Origin: Lepisosteus oculatus
Taxonomy: Eukaryota; Chordata; Actinopteri; Semionotiformes; Lepisosteidae
Direction: 5' to 3'
Length of the DNA stretch: 64,000 bases
NCBI RefSeq assembly: GCF_040954835.1
Contig: NC_090698.1
Coordinates: forward strand, 1,982,501-2,046,500
The notes under the pieces were generated by a model that saw only the letters and a program-made list of their open reading frames with translations, did no database searches and had not been told where the DNA came from. Of the stretch, positions 32,108-45,600 are shown piece by piece. A program made the translations under genes and the position numbers. Each line of letters begins with the position of its first letter. Positions within the stretch are counted from its first letter, which is position 1.

Positions 32108-35100
32108 CTGAAGCAGGGAGAGAAGAACATCACTATGCATCGCCGGTGTTCCCCAGCACGTCTCTACACACGTGGAGCCTCGTCACGTTGCTCCCGATGA
32201 CCGGGTTCGGGGGACAGCTTCCTGCACAAAATCAGAGCAGACGCCGCAGTCTCGGCAGCTTGGTCTTGCCAACTGTGCAGGGCCTGACACAGACGCACAT
32301 GCCGAGGGATGATCTTTAACTGGACAGTTATCCTGTTTAGCATGACATCCTAGACTTGGAGTTTTGACGTTTCAGACTGTATACTGTACATCTATATGCA
32401 ATGTGACAGTACTGCAAAAAGCTCTATAAAAGCCCCTAAGGTTTGGGCAGCTGTAACCACTATGGGGGACCTGAGAGAAACATTTTGGCATTAAGGCAGC
32501 ATTTTTCTGGAATGGAAAGAAGTGGATCCTGTGATTTTTAATTTTTTAACCGATGAGGGTGTTCAATGGTATCGCCTCACTGACCAGGCTTGTGGTGAAA
32601 AAAATGAGGCTTCACAATCTGAAGCAAAGGTTGAGGCAATCAGAATAAATCTATGCCGCTCCGCCTCAATGGGAAAAAAAGGGGAAAGCTGAGCCGCAGC
32701 TCTTCCAGTGTCCGAGAGTAAACCTGCCGGAGGGTCGCTTTGATCTAAAGCAAACAGGCAGAGGGGCCCGATCAGACACAAAAGAAAAAGGAGCCCCACA
32801 ACCGAACGACTAAAACATCTGTCCTCGTCGCGCGGGCTGGGCCAGCCTTTGATTCTGGGGCTCGGCACCAGGCTGTCCCCTGTGGGATGGCAGGAACAGC
32901 TCCTGTGCGGCTTCCTGTTCTCGGCCGCGGCGCGGCTTCGCCACGCGGCCGCCTGCCAGCCGGCACGGGGCCTCATCACAAGACCACCCGGAGACGCAGG
33001 GAGGGCAGCGGGGTTCGCCAGGGTTTACGAGCCCACCGCTGCTCCCAGAGTGCCCTTCAGCGCCCGGTCCCGGGGGGGTCCGGGGGGGTCTGTGTGGCGC
33101 GCAGTTTTACTCTCTTCGTCATCTGGTCATCACGCTGGTCTGAAACTACGCTACCCATCATGTCGGCTTGACGCACCCAGCTGATTTAACAGAAAGATTA
33201 ATTTCGCTCGCTGGACACACTCTAGAGGTAAACACATTAACCGGGACAGGCCTGAGGAGTGAGGCCGACAGCCCTCAGTATCCCTGACTACCCTACCTCT
33301 CACTCCCAGTGAGAACTTCCATGCACCCTTACCTCTTTTCATAAAGCCTTGCAGACAGGCCACAAAAAGAGGATTTCCACGATAAGGGAGCACTGGCTTC
33401 TGGCATGGGAAACTCTCCCCACCCCCTACACCGGCTAACGTACCTCACCAGGATGTAGCAGCGGCAGGCATTCAGAAAGGAAGGTCCATTCCAAAGCCCT
33501 GGACAAAGAGGCTCAGATCCCTTCTGGTGAGACATTCCAGGGGCAGTATGAGCCCTGGACTCCCCCCTGCTCCACCTAGCAATACGGGCCAGACTGCAGC
33601 CTGTGTGACTCTGCAGTTCGCTCTCCTGATCTGACGGACCTGATCTGCTGCTGCTGAAAGCAGGGAATACAACCCCCAGGGCTGGCAGCTGTGGGTCCTG
33701 TGACTCGCGCTCCTGAAGAAGCCTTTGACATCACTTTGCGCAAGGGAACCTGACCAGTTTCTAGAGGACTGGGTGGTTCTGGAAGAGCGACACTTACCGG
33801 ATATCTGGGTACTCCCTGACCAGGACTCCCACTTCCATCTGGATCGAGGGGGTGTCTTCCAGCACAATGATCTCGGAGAGCAGTGGGATGGCGTTGTCCA
33901 GCCACGAGGCCTCGGATTCCTGAAGGAAAAACAGAAGGGCCCCAGTGGAATTAGTGTTTATTCCACGAACATCATGCGCTCCACCACTTCCAGTTCACTG
34001 GTTGCTTTGAATAAAACTTATTTTAGATAAAGGGATCAGATATAAGAAGTTAGAATAAATAAAAGTCCTGGTAAATATCAAACTGAGCCTCCACAGCAGT
34101 GCATACCGTAAAACCTTTCATCCCAGCTTAAGTGTCCCTAATCTACATTGAACTACAGTACATACCCTTATTTTACAATATATGTTTTTATTATTCTGCA
34201 TTTCAAGTGACACACCAAAAAACCTTCCACAACAATCCAGATGGTTACAGGGAAGAGGAAACGGTGCAGCAGGCTGCAAATACCAAAGTCATCCAGCAAC
34301 TGAGCTTATTAGGCCTGACGTGGCCCAGGCTTTGACACAATGCAATCTACAGTGTATTCATGCAGACTCCAAGAGCTGGGCATTGTAAGCGAAGCACCTT
34401 GTTGCTGGAACAGTGTCCCACCCCTGACTTGAAACCCTGATCACTCGGAACTGGTGCCTGGTGGCTTCTACTCTAGATGTGTGTCTGGAGAGAGCATGCC
34501 TGGATTGCACACTGCTCCCGATTCAGGAGCTGTTCTGCACAGCTGTACAGTTCTCCCAGCGTCCTGCTGGGGGAGCTCCGCTTCAAAGCCCCAGCACAGG
34601 ATGCTCCTTGCTAAACAAAGCTTTCCTGTTGTCCGTGGAGGTGACAAACGGATGTTTTAACTGGAGCCGGGAGCCGGACGCTGCGCTTGGAATCTGCCCT
34701 TTGATATTCATCACTGGGCTGCTTCAGTCACACATCTTTCGGGCTCCTCGTGCGTCACCTACGTTTGAACCTGGTTTGTGTTATTACAGCTCTTTACTAC
34801 TAACAGAAATTATGGATGAAGGACAGGAGCACTGTTTCAAGTCAACTTATTTAAAATGTTTCTTGTTGAACTAAAGGTCAATGTTCCTTTTAACTGTAGT
34901 ACTGTTGATCTGTGGATCTGGGGTCAATTCCTTCCCTCAGGGTGCACACTGGGCCTCTGTGCTCCTGTTATTTTCTATGTTATTCTGAGGCTATGGTCTG
35001 GTGTTCTTCAGATTTCCAAAGGGGTTTCCCAATTTTAAAAGTGTGCAATTGAAACCAAGCATACCTTGCAGACACTGACTTAGTGATTTGTTAAATCAAA

Positions 35101-36627
35101 GCTACTGTGACTTTAGAAGGGATTACAGTTTACCCTTTTAATGGTTCTTGATTAAACCATAAGTTGAATACAGTATAGAAGCTCTGACATTGTTCTCAAA
35201 GGCATTGTGATGCAGATGGAATCACCTCTGGTAAATTCCTTAAAAATGACATCGAAATGATTATTTTTTAAATCTAAGCTGTCTATGGCCTCTAGTTTCT
35301 CAGGGGTTTGCTTTTAATGCTTTTCTCTGAGAAACATTGCCACAGTCATGTCTCACTAGGAGAGCAAGAGAATTAAATGATTTGGGGAATGTTCACTGAA
35401 TGACTAGTCGTGGTAAAATTTGGCTTATCCTGTTTGGCCAAGTGCGAGGCCCCTGGCCAAAGGACCCATGCCGACTGGTGAGAGAACCAAGGGGCAGCTG
35501 CAAAGGTGGAGGAGGGGAGTAGAAAAAGAGACTAACCTACGTTAGTTAGAGACTAACCTACGTTAGACAAAGAGACTAACCTACGTTAGTTAGAGACTAA
35601 ACTACGTTAGACAAAGAGACTAACCTACGTTAGTTAGTTGCTTTGAAGATGCAAGTGAATGATAGCAAGTGAAGGCAGCCGAGGTGAGAGTGACCTTGGT
35701 TGTTCTCATCCCCCTGAGCTTTTATGACAGCCTCCATTAATAATAATAATGTAATAATGTTTCTTTATTGGCCCTATACAATTTCTTGCATTAGGAATTC
35801 GTCTTTTCGCATACCCCAGCTTTTTCTCCATGGAGACACAGACACACAGACAGGGAGAGAAGCTTGGGGTCAGAGCACAGGGTCAGCCATTGTACGGCGC
35901 CCCTGGAGCAGTTGGGGTTAAGGGCCATTTGCTCAGGGGCCCAACGGAGTAGGATTCCTCTGCCGGCCGCGGGATTTGAACCGGCAACCTTCCAGTCACA
36001 GGCACAGATCCTGAGCCACAGAGCCACCGCTCCGCCCCATTAGGAGACACCCTAGGCTCAGCAAGCAACCGAGGACAGCAAGACGGCGAGCGGCCTTGCC
36101 ATCCTCTGGGAGCCTCTGTCCGCGCGTGGCACTCAGCTCACCAGGTCTTTGAAGAGCGCCTTCAGCTGCCCGGCCTCCTCCCGCAGGCGGCTGGCCATCC
36201 TCTTCCGCATCTTCAGAGACGTGCAGATGACCCTGCCTCTCATGATGGCCCTCAGGTACTCGGTGAGGACCCGCCTGTGGATGTCATTCACCAGGGTCTG
36301 GCAGACGAGAGCGGACACACAAGGGCCCGTCAAGAACTGGAATCCAGGGCAGGGAAAGGCAACTGGAACGTCTACTTTCTGGCCCATTGGCACAGCATTG
36401 GCCTTTTACCCACCGACAGCCTGATGACAGCTTGAGGATGGAATCTTTCTCCATTAGTCTCAGTGACTCAGTCTTAATCAGGCCTATAGTGGCTTGAACT
36501 CCAGTTTAAAATTTTATCTTAAGTTCTAAGACTGTTCCCTATAATAGTACACATGTAATACAAACTATATGTTTTTTGCATCATTCAAATGGGGGAAAAC
36601 ATGATGTTTCTTCACGTTTTACTAAAG

Positions 36628-36676
<49 letters not shown>

Positions 36677-39600
36677 AAGGAAAAATACAAGTACAATTGT
36701 ACACCACACTAGATGTTGCAGTAACCATGGGAAATACTGAATCTGGCAGGCTGCATTCATTTCTGAGCAATTTTGTCATAGTTATGTTTTAAAAATGGAA
36801 AAGTACCAAGTATTCTGGCTTGAGAATGCCTGACTGTGTGTATGTGCGTGTTTAGATTACCACCAGTCTGGGGTCAATTTTGTAGGTCCTGACAAACACA
36901 TGTTGGGAAACCCTGCAATGTAAATGACTGTTACCCAAAAGATGTTTTCATTTAAATCTGTAAAAGTGATTAAACTTTTATAGGGTCTGCTGCCCCCCCC
37001 CTCCCCCCGTTTCAAGTTAATTTGAGTGCAGAGGTGGAATAGGAAATAAAACCGGGACCTGAGTCCCCAGAAAGACAGGGGTACAAACGTGTCTGTACCA
37101 GATAGGGGGGGCTGTCCATCCGGCGGAACCTCTTGAAGTGGATCTTGATTGTCTCCTGGATGGTATCGAAGGCCTCTGTGTTGTTCAGCCACTTCCTCTT
37201 CACCAGCTTGTCGAAGTAGGGCTGGAACAACAAGAGCAGCACAGGCGCTTAGTCCCGCTCGGCCCCTCGGCCCCTCGGCCGGCTGCGTGTGGCTCCGTGG
37301 AAGACCTCGTGCCTGGGCCGCTGGGCCTCAGAGCTCCCTGGGTATGTGTGGAAACTGGAAGAAAAACCTTTGCTGACCAGTTTAAGGCCAGTATGAATCC
37401 CAAAGAGTAACGCTGCACTGCTTGGCGATACCAACTGGGGGAAAAAGGGAACATTTTCCTCCTAAACTCAAAACCAGGACGTTTTCCAGAACCAGGTTTG
37501 TCTGTCGCTGATTATCTTGTACTGGGTTATACAGCACTGTGGTTTAGGTGGGATTGTCCTTCTAATGAAATCTTAACGGTGTTTCCTGTAGGTTGAGGCT
37601 GGAACATTACACTGGGTGTGCAAATGCAGGGGATGACTTTCAGAATGAACTTGAATAATCGCACTGCAGAAAACATCTGGACACAATGCTCTAACATTAT
37701 CTTTGACAAATCACTCCTTGGCATTCCTTCTGCTGGAACACCTATAATCCCCTTCCTTCCTGAAATTTACTATAAGATGAAGAAAGTTCATATTTCCCCT
37801 ACTGGGATTTTTAACACCACATCACAGCTTCTGTGGAAGCCTAGAAAAATCCCGGTCCAGTGTAAAAAAGTACACAAGAAACTATACATTGAGCTACGGC
37901 TCCAGTACCTTTAGAGAAATGTATCACATTTTATGATCACTTAGCTTCCAGTGCAAAATATCTATGATTGACCGCAGAACTTTATAAAGACTTTGAGCTG
38001 AAGCAATCCACCTTAAATATAGGAACAAGAGAAAAGCTTTGAACTCCAAGACCAGGAAGCGCTTTCCGAGAAGAAATGCAGGAGCACGGAACAAGCTTCC
38101 CACCAGTCTGCCATCACAGACTGACCGGATGACTTTGCCCCCAAGAGGGTCTTACCTTGATGTGGTCAAACAGCCTGTCCGTCAGCACCCTCACTCCCTG
38201 ATTTACGATCTTGTCCAGAGAGGCGTTGGCCCGCCTCGTCGCCTCCTCGCACTCCGCCGGCTCGCACTGGGTGCAACGGCGCACGAAGGCCCTGCCGTCA
38301 AACCGCAAGAGGCAGGGTGAGCTCCGGGAATAAGGAGGCTCGAAGAGTACGGATAAGAATGAATGATACTAGCAGGTATTTCACGTTGTGTTCAGGAAGG
38401 GGAATGTGAAAACCTTCTGAAGGGCTCTACTGTACATCACTGCATTCAGGGGATTACTGAAACACAGGGGGAGCAGATTCCAAAGGGTCTTTGGAAACTC
38501 AGCTGGGCGCAGGGAGGTAGACACCTACTTAGGGAGGGGGGGATTGTGAGCTCCAATGGGCTGAATGGCTTGTTTTTGGCACAGTTTTCCTGCGTTCCTT
38601 AGATCAGACCCCCTCACACAACTGACCGAGCCGTGCTCCTGCGCGCGACTCCGCGGGCCAACCCGTCTCTGCTACGGAGGGGAACAAGCTTTTGAAGACG
38701 TGGCCACGGAGAGGGAATTTTCACACACCTGAAAGGGGGGCAGCAGTTGACGAGGGCGATGGTCTTCGAGATATAGCCGTCACCCTGCTGGCCAAACTCC
38801 ATCTGGGTTTCGTGGAAGAACTCGACCTTCCTCTGGAACCTGACACGATGACAAGAGACGTGCACAGTGAGCGTGGCTGAGACACAGCAACACAGCGCCC
38901 CAAATACGCAGGCGAATCACTAATGTCTCTCCGAAGAGAACATGCAGCGTTAAGGTTATGCTCCGGCCTCTATAAGACCACAGACATCCGGGCTTGGAGT
39001 CCAGCAGATACAATGGTCGATTTGTCTTTACCAGGAAGCCACCTGATATTAAAGGTGGGGTTTAAGTAATGCACTTCCCTCCTATGGTTTCATTTTATTC
39101 CAATTACTGTTCTATTGTACTTGTCCTCTGTGAGCCTGGTTCTATTTTTATTGCCTTATACTTGCTCCGACGCTTGCCATTCCAGATCGCTGGAGGCGAA
39201 CGCCAGGAAGTCGTGTGGGAGGAGGGCTGGGGTCGTGAGAGACACATGGCGAGCCTTGCGCAAGGCTTGTCCACTCGGGCTTCGGGGCATCAGGGGAAAT
39301 CTCCTCTCCCGTCCAAGATACCCTTCGAGCTGCTCTGAGAGGCAGCCGTGCCAAGGTCGTGGCGGAGTGGGCAGAGTGCGCGTGACATTTTTACAGTTAA
39401 AAATTAACTTTGAGAGAAAGAGCCTTTCAGAAAGTTAAACATGCTTTGAAGTCAGAAACAAAAATTTCATTGAAACACCTACCTGTATAGCTAGGAGAAT
39501 CATACTCAAAGTACCAGTAGTACCGATAACATTATCTTTACTATTAATTGACTAGATAACACTTCAGTCTATTATGTCTATTTTCAATGTCATTCTATGG

Positions 39601-42600
39601 ATTTACTGTAGCATGAAATGACCTTTAAAATTGTCTGTGGGCTATTCCTGACCTCCCCCTTTTCCCCATGAGCAAGTGCTCACTGTGAAATGTTCCCATT
39701 AAGTGTTTTTTTTCCACACGGGTGATTTTCGGTACTGTTCAATGTAGTGGAAGAGTGTACCAGAGATTTGCGATGCACTAATGCGAGTCCCCATCTTCCT
39801 CACCTGGACAGGAACTCTGCTAGCCCAGTGAGACAGCACTGTGCCACACGAGAGCCCAGGTCTCTGGTGATGGTGGCCGATTTGTCCAGGTCTACTTGCA
39901 GCCTCTGCATGAAGACAGAGTATCATCAGACACTTGAGCTGATAAGCACGTTCCTTTCTTTTTTTATCACATCACTCAATATGGCACCTTAGTTTTTTAC
40001 TTTAAGTTGTCTATCATTCATCCCTTCAGCCCCCTCTTGGATCCTAGCTTTTACACAGCATTCAGCACTCTTAGGGAAGTCTGCTCTGTCTTTTAGTTGC
40101 TCTCCATTCAGTGTTTCACTCAAAGTCACTATGTCTTAATCACTCACCTTACTTCACTAATCCAATCAGGCACTGGAGTATTCAGCCTGATTCACTGTTA
40201 CCCAATCATGATGCTCACTTCACTAATCACTTTCCACACAGATCTTTGTTCTTATTATTTCAACTCTTCGCCATGTCTTCAAGCTCACCATCTTCCTGAA
40301 CAAAACTCGCTCCCCTCCCCACTAACTGTACCAGCTGATCCTGTTTGGCCAGGGATGCCTCTCTGAAACCTGCACTTGCAGCTCTAACAGTTGCAGCCGG
40401 CTTGTGTGCCGATGGTACAGCCAGGCAGGACACCTGTGCCATCTAAACATCTCTGGGCTACAAGGAGAAAACACGCCGCTCCCTGTCCAAGCGATGCCCC
40501 ACTCCTCCAGGTGCTGCTGTCTCCAGCCAGCCCTGAGTTAGCTGGCCAGACCTGCTCCTCACCAGCAGACTTCAACCCCATTCAGCCATGCAAACAAGCT
40601 GCTACATTAGGAACATAAGATGCCAGTCTTCCATCACCTTCATACCTGGTGGACAGACCCTACACTGCTTCCCTCACCCTTATTAGTTTACTGGGTAGCT
40701 AATACCTTTCCTAATGCAGCCCATTTGCCCAGCACCTGTGTTGCCTCTCAGTACTTCTCAGGGGTACTTGGAACACCCTTGTCTGTTCTTATTGACCTCT
40801 CAATAAGCCCAGAGGATTGACACCCAGAGCCTACTCTACCACGAGCTCCCCCCATGTGGAATTCCACTCCTTCTAAATGCTAGTTCTTCACTCAGCCCAG
40901 GAGTGCCTCCCACAAAGCCACCTCTCGCATCTTCACATACCTAGTCTGCGCAGAGCAACCACACACAACAAACACACCTTCATTACCATGGAATAATACT
41001 GGAACAACCCAAGAAAAATGACAGTGAAAATTTAAATATTAGAAAAGGGCTAAGATGGAACATTTAACTTTAAACTCCTTTAAACCTTTATTTTAAAAAT
41101 ACTTGTAGAGTTTTGCACTTTTCATCATGCAGTAATTAAAAGACATACTCCGTTCAATGAGGCTCAGTGAATGCAGACCTGCTCTGGGAATGATTTAAAG
41201 GACAAGATGGCTGTAAGCTTGTGTTTATACCAGAAACAGCCAGTAGGGTTCACTGCTGTACCAGCACAGCCAGATCCCAAACCAGTGTGAATCTGGGGTT
41301 ACGGTATCGGCGCAAGAAAAAGAACAGCACGACTTAAACAAATTTTAGCTTTAGAACAAATTTGACTCACTTTCTCTTCCTCCCAATAATGCCCAGCCAA
41401 AATTGCAAAGCTGTGTTTAACTATATGTATACTTCACTGTTCAGCACCCTTGCTTGACCACTATGTTCTGAACATTTCAAGTCGATGATTAGGAGAAACA
41501 TAAACTGATTTCTTTGGCTTTAAATAAAAAAGTTCAATAAACAAAACACTGAGCTACAATTATAAGCTTAGCCCAAGTAGACATCTAACTGTTTTTCAGA
41601 TTTTGAAGATCTGCGAACTTTATAAGATACAGAATCTAAGACATGAGAGGAGTTTCTACTCGTAAAACTGTTTGGTTATTTTAGAAGAGATTCAACAGAG
41701 CAATGTTGGTTGCTACCATGGGAGCACAGTTCAGCATTAATAAATATACCATAATCAGCAGAGCCACATGCAGAATTATGGTTTTATTACCACAGTTAGT
41801 ACGGCTGTGAGCACCGTGTGGCATCTGCTCTGCCAGCCGAGATTAGGAGAAGGCAGGTGCCACTCCAGTCCCCTCCCCCCTTCACAAACCCAAGCCCTGC
41901 TTCTCAGCTGACAAGCAGTTTTCCCCCGGGGAAGGTCATGTCAGCACACCCTGTGCAGAAGCTCAAGCTGGACGGCAAAGATTAAAAATGAGAACTCAAA
42001 GCCCAGGAACAGCGAACTGTGACGTACTTCCATGATACTGGAAAGCCGCGTGACTAAGTGAATAATTGATCCAATGAGGTCATCAAGAGACTAGCTGTTT
42101 GCAGTCCCTAAGATGTCAGACTGTTGCCACCTGCTGTGTGTGTGAGTAAGAGAGGAGATCCATATTTATCTTTACATGGTCGCTCAGGGAGAAGAAAGAA
42201 CTTCCAGGAGCGTTTGAAAAAACAACTGTGTGTTGGCCTGGGGCTGAGTCCAGCGTCAGAGGTTCAGGGTGATGAAAAGGAGTGCGAATGTGCTGCCTGA
42301 CCTTGATGACGGTGCTGGCGAGAGTGGACTGATACTCCTCTATGTGTCGGGACCCTGTCCATCGCCTCTCCTCCTCCTCCAGTACCTGCAACAGTTCTGT
42401 CGTCACCTTGTCCTGGAACACAGGAAAGTAGAAATGTCTTGAGAGCTAAGTAAGCATTTTCATCACGCATGCATTCTCTGGATACCCATCTCACCACTGA
42501 GATTATTGTTCCAGAGCCTTTAGGCCCTCAGTAGTTCTGATTTGTGTGTGTAGGTGAGAGGGTGTTGAACAAAGAACAAAGATAAGGACAAATTGCAAAA

Positions 42601-45600
42601 GGGAATTCAAGGGAGTAGAGGGACATGGTCAATTGAATGTGGGAAATAGCAGGAGGGAAGAGTCTCGAAGCATTACAGTGTATTTGGTATTTTGTATATG
42701 TGGATATTTGCGAAGGCTGAAAGTCTTACCCTGACAGAACTGATACAGTCCTGCTCCAGTTTCTCCACAATCTCCAGTGGGAGCACTGGACCCAGACTGG
42801 TGCGGTCGATGGCACGAGTCAGGCTAACGTTGGCCAATACCTCCCTGAAAGACACAACATGCTGCTGATGAAATTCCACATTGTATCCTCCTAATGTGGG
42901 ATGTGTGTCCCTGATTTCCTCTGTCTGCCTTTGTGATTTCTGCAGCCTGCCTAAAACTCTGAAGAAGACATTTGAGTAAAAAATGCAGCTTGCAGAGCTC
43001 ATCATCCCTTGCAAATATTCATCAATCTGTTATCAGAAACCGGTTTATTCCTTGGATGGGTTGTGACCACCTGAAGTCTGTACTAGAATGGGCACAAAGC
43101 AGGCCTACACCCTGGATGGGACACTGGTGCCTCACAGTGTGAACACACACACTCTTACAGGGCCTATCCTGAGCCACCAATTAACCTAGCAACAGGAACA
43201 CACCCGCATATACACAAGAGAACATATAAACTCCACACAGATCGTCTCTCAGCGTGGAGCCCAGGACCCAAAAGCTCTGAAGCAGCAGCATTAACCACCA
43301 TTCCAGCCAGTCTGGGTCAGTTCTAAACTCATTTGCTCATTTTAGACCCATTTGGAGTCAGAGCCTTGATGTGATCGTTGAGGAGTCTGTGCCTGTTACA
43401 GTATTTTATTGGAAACACAGAAAGACATCAGGACAGGCTCTGCAGTCCACTGGAGCTCGTTCTCTGTCTGACACTGGCAGCCACTGGCCTTGCTCGAAGA
43501 TTTTATCACAGTGCTGACATCTGCAAGTCGTTATGCATCCGTTATCTGTCTCCCTTGTGATTTTCTGTTTGTTGTTTCTGCTTTGACTGATATTTGAAAC
43601 TCGACTTTCCAGCCAGAAAGAGCTTCCAGTGAGAATCTCCTTGAAGGCGATCACAGTGGAGTCTGCTGGGGAGCTCCACAAGGCTCTCAAACTCATCGCT
43701 CCGACGTGGAGCGTGGAAGCTAAGTACAGATGCACTAAACACACAGCAGAGAAGGAGAGGTGCTAGGAGCCCTGAAAAACTGAAGCATCGGAGCAGTTAA
43801 ACTGAAAGAAGCTGGGTGACTTTTAAAGCCTCTCAACTTTTGTGTCAGGTGTGGCCCAACTTTCCTCCTCGAAAACTTCAAACACGCTCCACTTCATTTT
43901 CAAAAACTTGATTTGAATGCAATACAAACACATGAACAAATTGTTCTGCTTTGCACACCTGTCTTAAGGTCTGCCCAGACTCTAATCTGTGGCTTTGTAT
44001 CCCAGACCAACGCCCTGTGCCGGCCCACCGACCTGTTGTATGTGTTGTGAATCCAGTCCAGCAGGGCGTAGTTGTCCGAGATGGTGAGGGGGTATCTGGT
44101 GAGGTTCTGCAGGCGCTGGCCGATGGCCTGGTGGTAGCTCTGCACGTAGACGTTAAAGGCGTTGTAGTCGTCAGGGTAGATGGACACCACGTTCCTGCTG
44201 GCCGCGCCCAGATCCTCCACCACGCGGGTCCTCAGCTGCCCCAGGAAGCCGGCCAGCTGCCCACTCTGGGCCTCCTCGTGCTGGGGGAGGCTGCCGTTCG
44301 CTGCCCCCGCCACCGCCTCCTTCCACTTGCGCTTGAGCTGCCGCGGCCGGGGGCCCTGCTGCCCCCCCTCCTTCTGCACCCAGTCCTGATCCGCCGCCTC
44401 CTCCTGCTCCACGACCTGCACCACCAGCCCCAGGGTGGAGCCGGGGTTGGGGCAGCGCAGGGACTCGCGCACCACGTCCCACAGCTCCTTCTGCAGCGCC
44501 TCGTACAGCAGCTCCACGTCCTTGGCCTTGCGCCGGCCCCCGTCCTTGGTGGGGCTCGTGGCCTCGTCGGCGCCGCCCGCCGTGGGGGTGCCCGGTCCCC
44601 CCAGCGCGGCCTCCTCGCACTCCCGCTCCAGCTCCAGGATGTGGGTGTCGGCCAGGAACAGGTCCCTCTTCGTCACCAGCTGCAGGATCTCCAGCACTGC
44701 CGGGGAGAGAAGAGAGAGCTGCAGACCAGCACTTCACATCCCCCAGCCATTCACCATCAGAGCTGCTCGCAGGCACGAGGTCAATAAGGAATCGGGATTG
44801 AATTGTTTAACTCAGGCTCCACTGAGGATCGGGGAATGAATTTAGATAACAGATAAACACTTTCCTGATTATTTTCTGTAAGGCAGCTGCTCTTTGAACA
44901 AACAGCCCTCTCCCCCCTTATGACATCTTGCAGTTTCCCATGATCGTACTGTGCTTATACCAGGCATCAGAGTTTGTGTTGTGCTTTATCACATACCTCT
45001 AAAGTTTTTACCATGGTATACTGTGGTAGATGTCTTGTAATGACATCTTATGTACCTTTCTTACCTTTGTACCTGTTTTGTCTTACCATTTTGTTGTCTT
45101 TGAATGTTGATTTATGCTGATTTATGACTGTGTGAGGACATTTAAGGATCAAAACCACTCAAATCAATTTGACTGTCCCCTGGGTAATTAATAAAAAAAT
45201 AAATGCAATTAATCCAGTCAATGTTCGCAGCAGGTTTCAGAACGTAGCTTCCCGCCTGCTATGTGCTCATTGTGGTGTTTTTGCAATGGCAGTAGACCGG
45301 TCGTATTTCTATTTGCAAACAGTTAACTTATAACTTATGAAGAAAACTTGAAAGGTTTCTCGTATCTCTGATACCCTCCGAATGGACCTCATTTCTCTAC
45401 TGGTGATATTGGTGCTGCATTTGTTTTTGTAGCTCCATCTACATCTGAGAGAAAAAGTTACTGGTCGATCCTATTTCTCTCCGTGCGAAATCTGATTCTG
45501 TTAGGCAATACTCTGGAGGGGTGCAGATTTGAAGTGCCTTTGAAAAGTTTACTTGAAATTCACCTCAGTGGGAAACAAACAGAGCCAAAAGTTCTTAATT

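Noticed and set aside
33440-33535. Possible extra exon between the last two coding exons
   Set aside because: Donor-like GTGAGG and GTACGT sites occur, but the flanking exons already join in phase across a conserved YPDIRKKH junction, leaving no room for it.
43900-44032. Extension of coding exon 3 beyond the donor at 44032
   Set aside because: The minus-strand frame stays open for 44 more codons, but the donor CAG|GTCGGT leaves the phase required by coding exon 4, and the extension has no family similarity.
43951-44787. 278-codon open frame on the plus strand
   Set aside because: It is antisense to the GC-rich coding exon 3 of the exocyst-3-like gene; its Leu/Val/Gln/His composition is the usual mirror of that exon.
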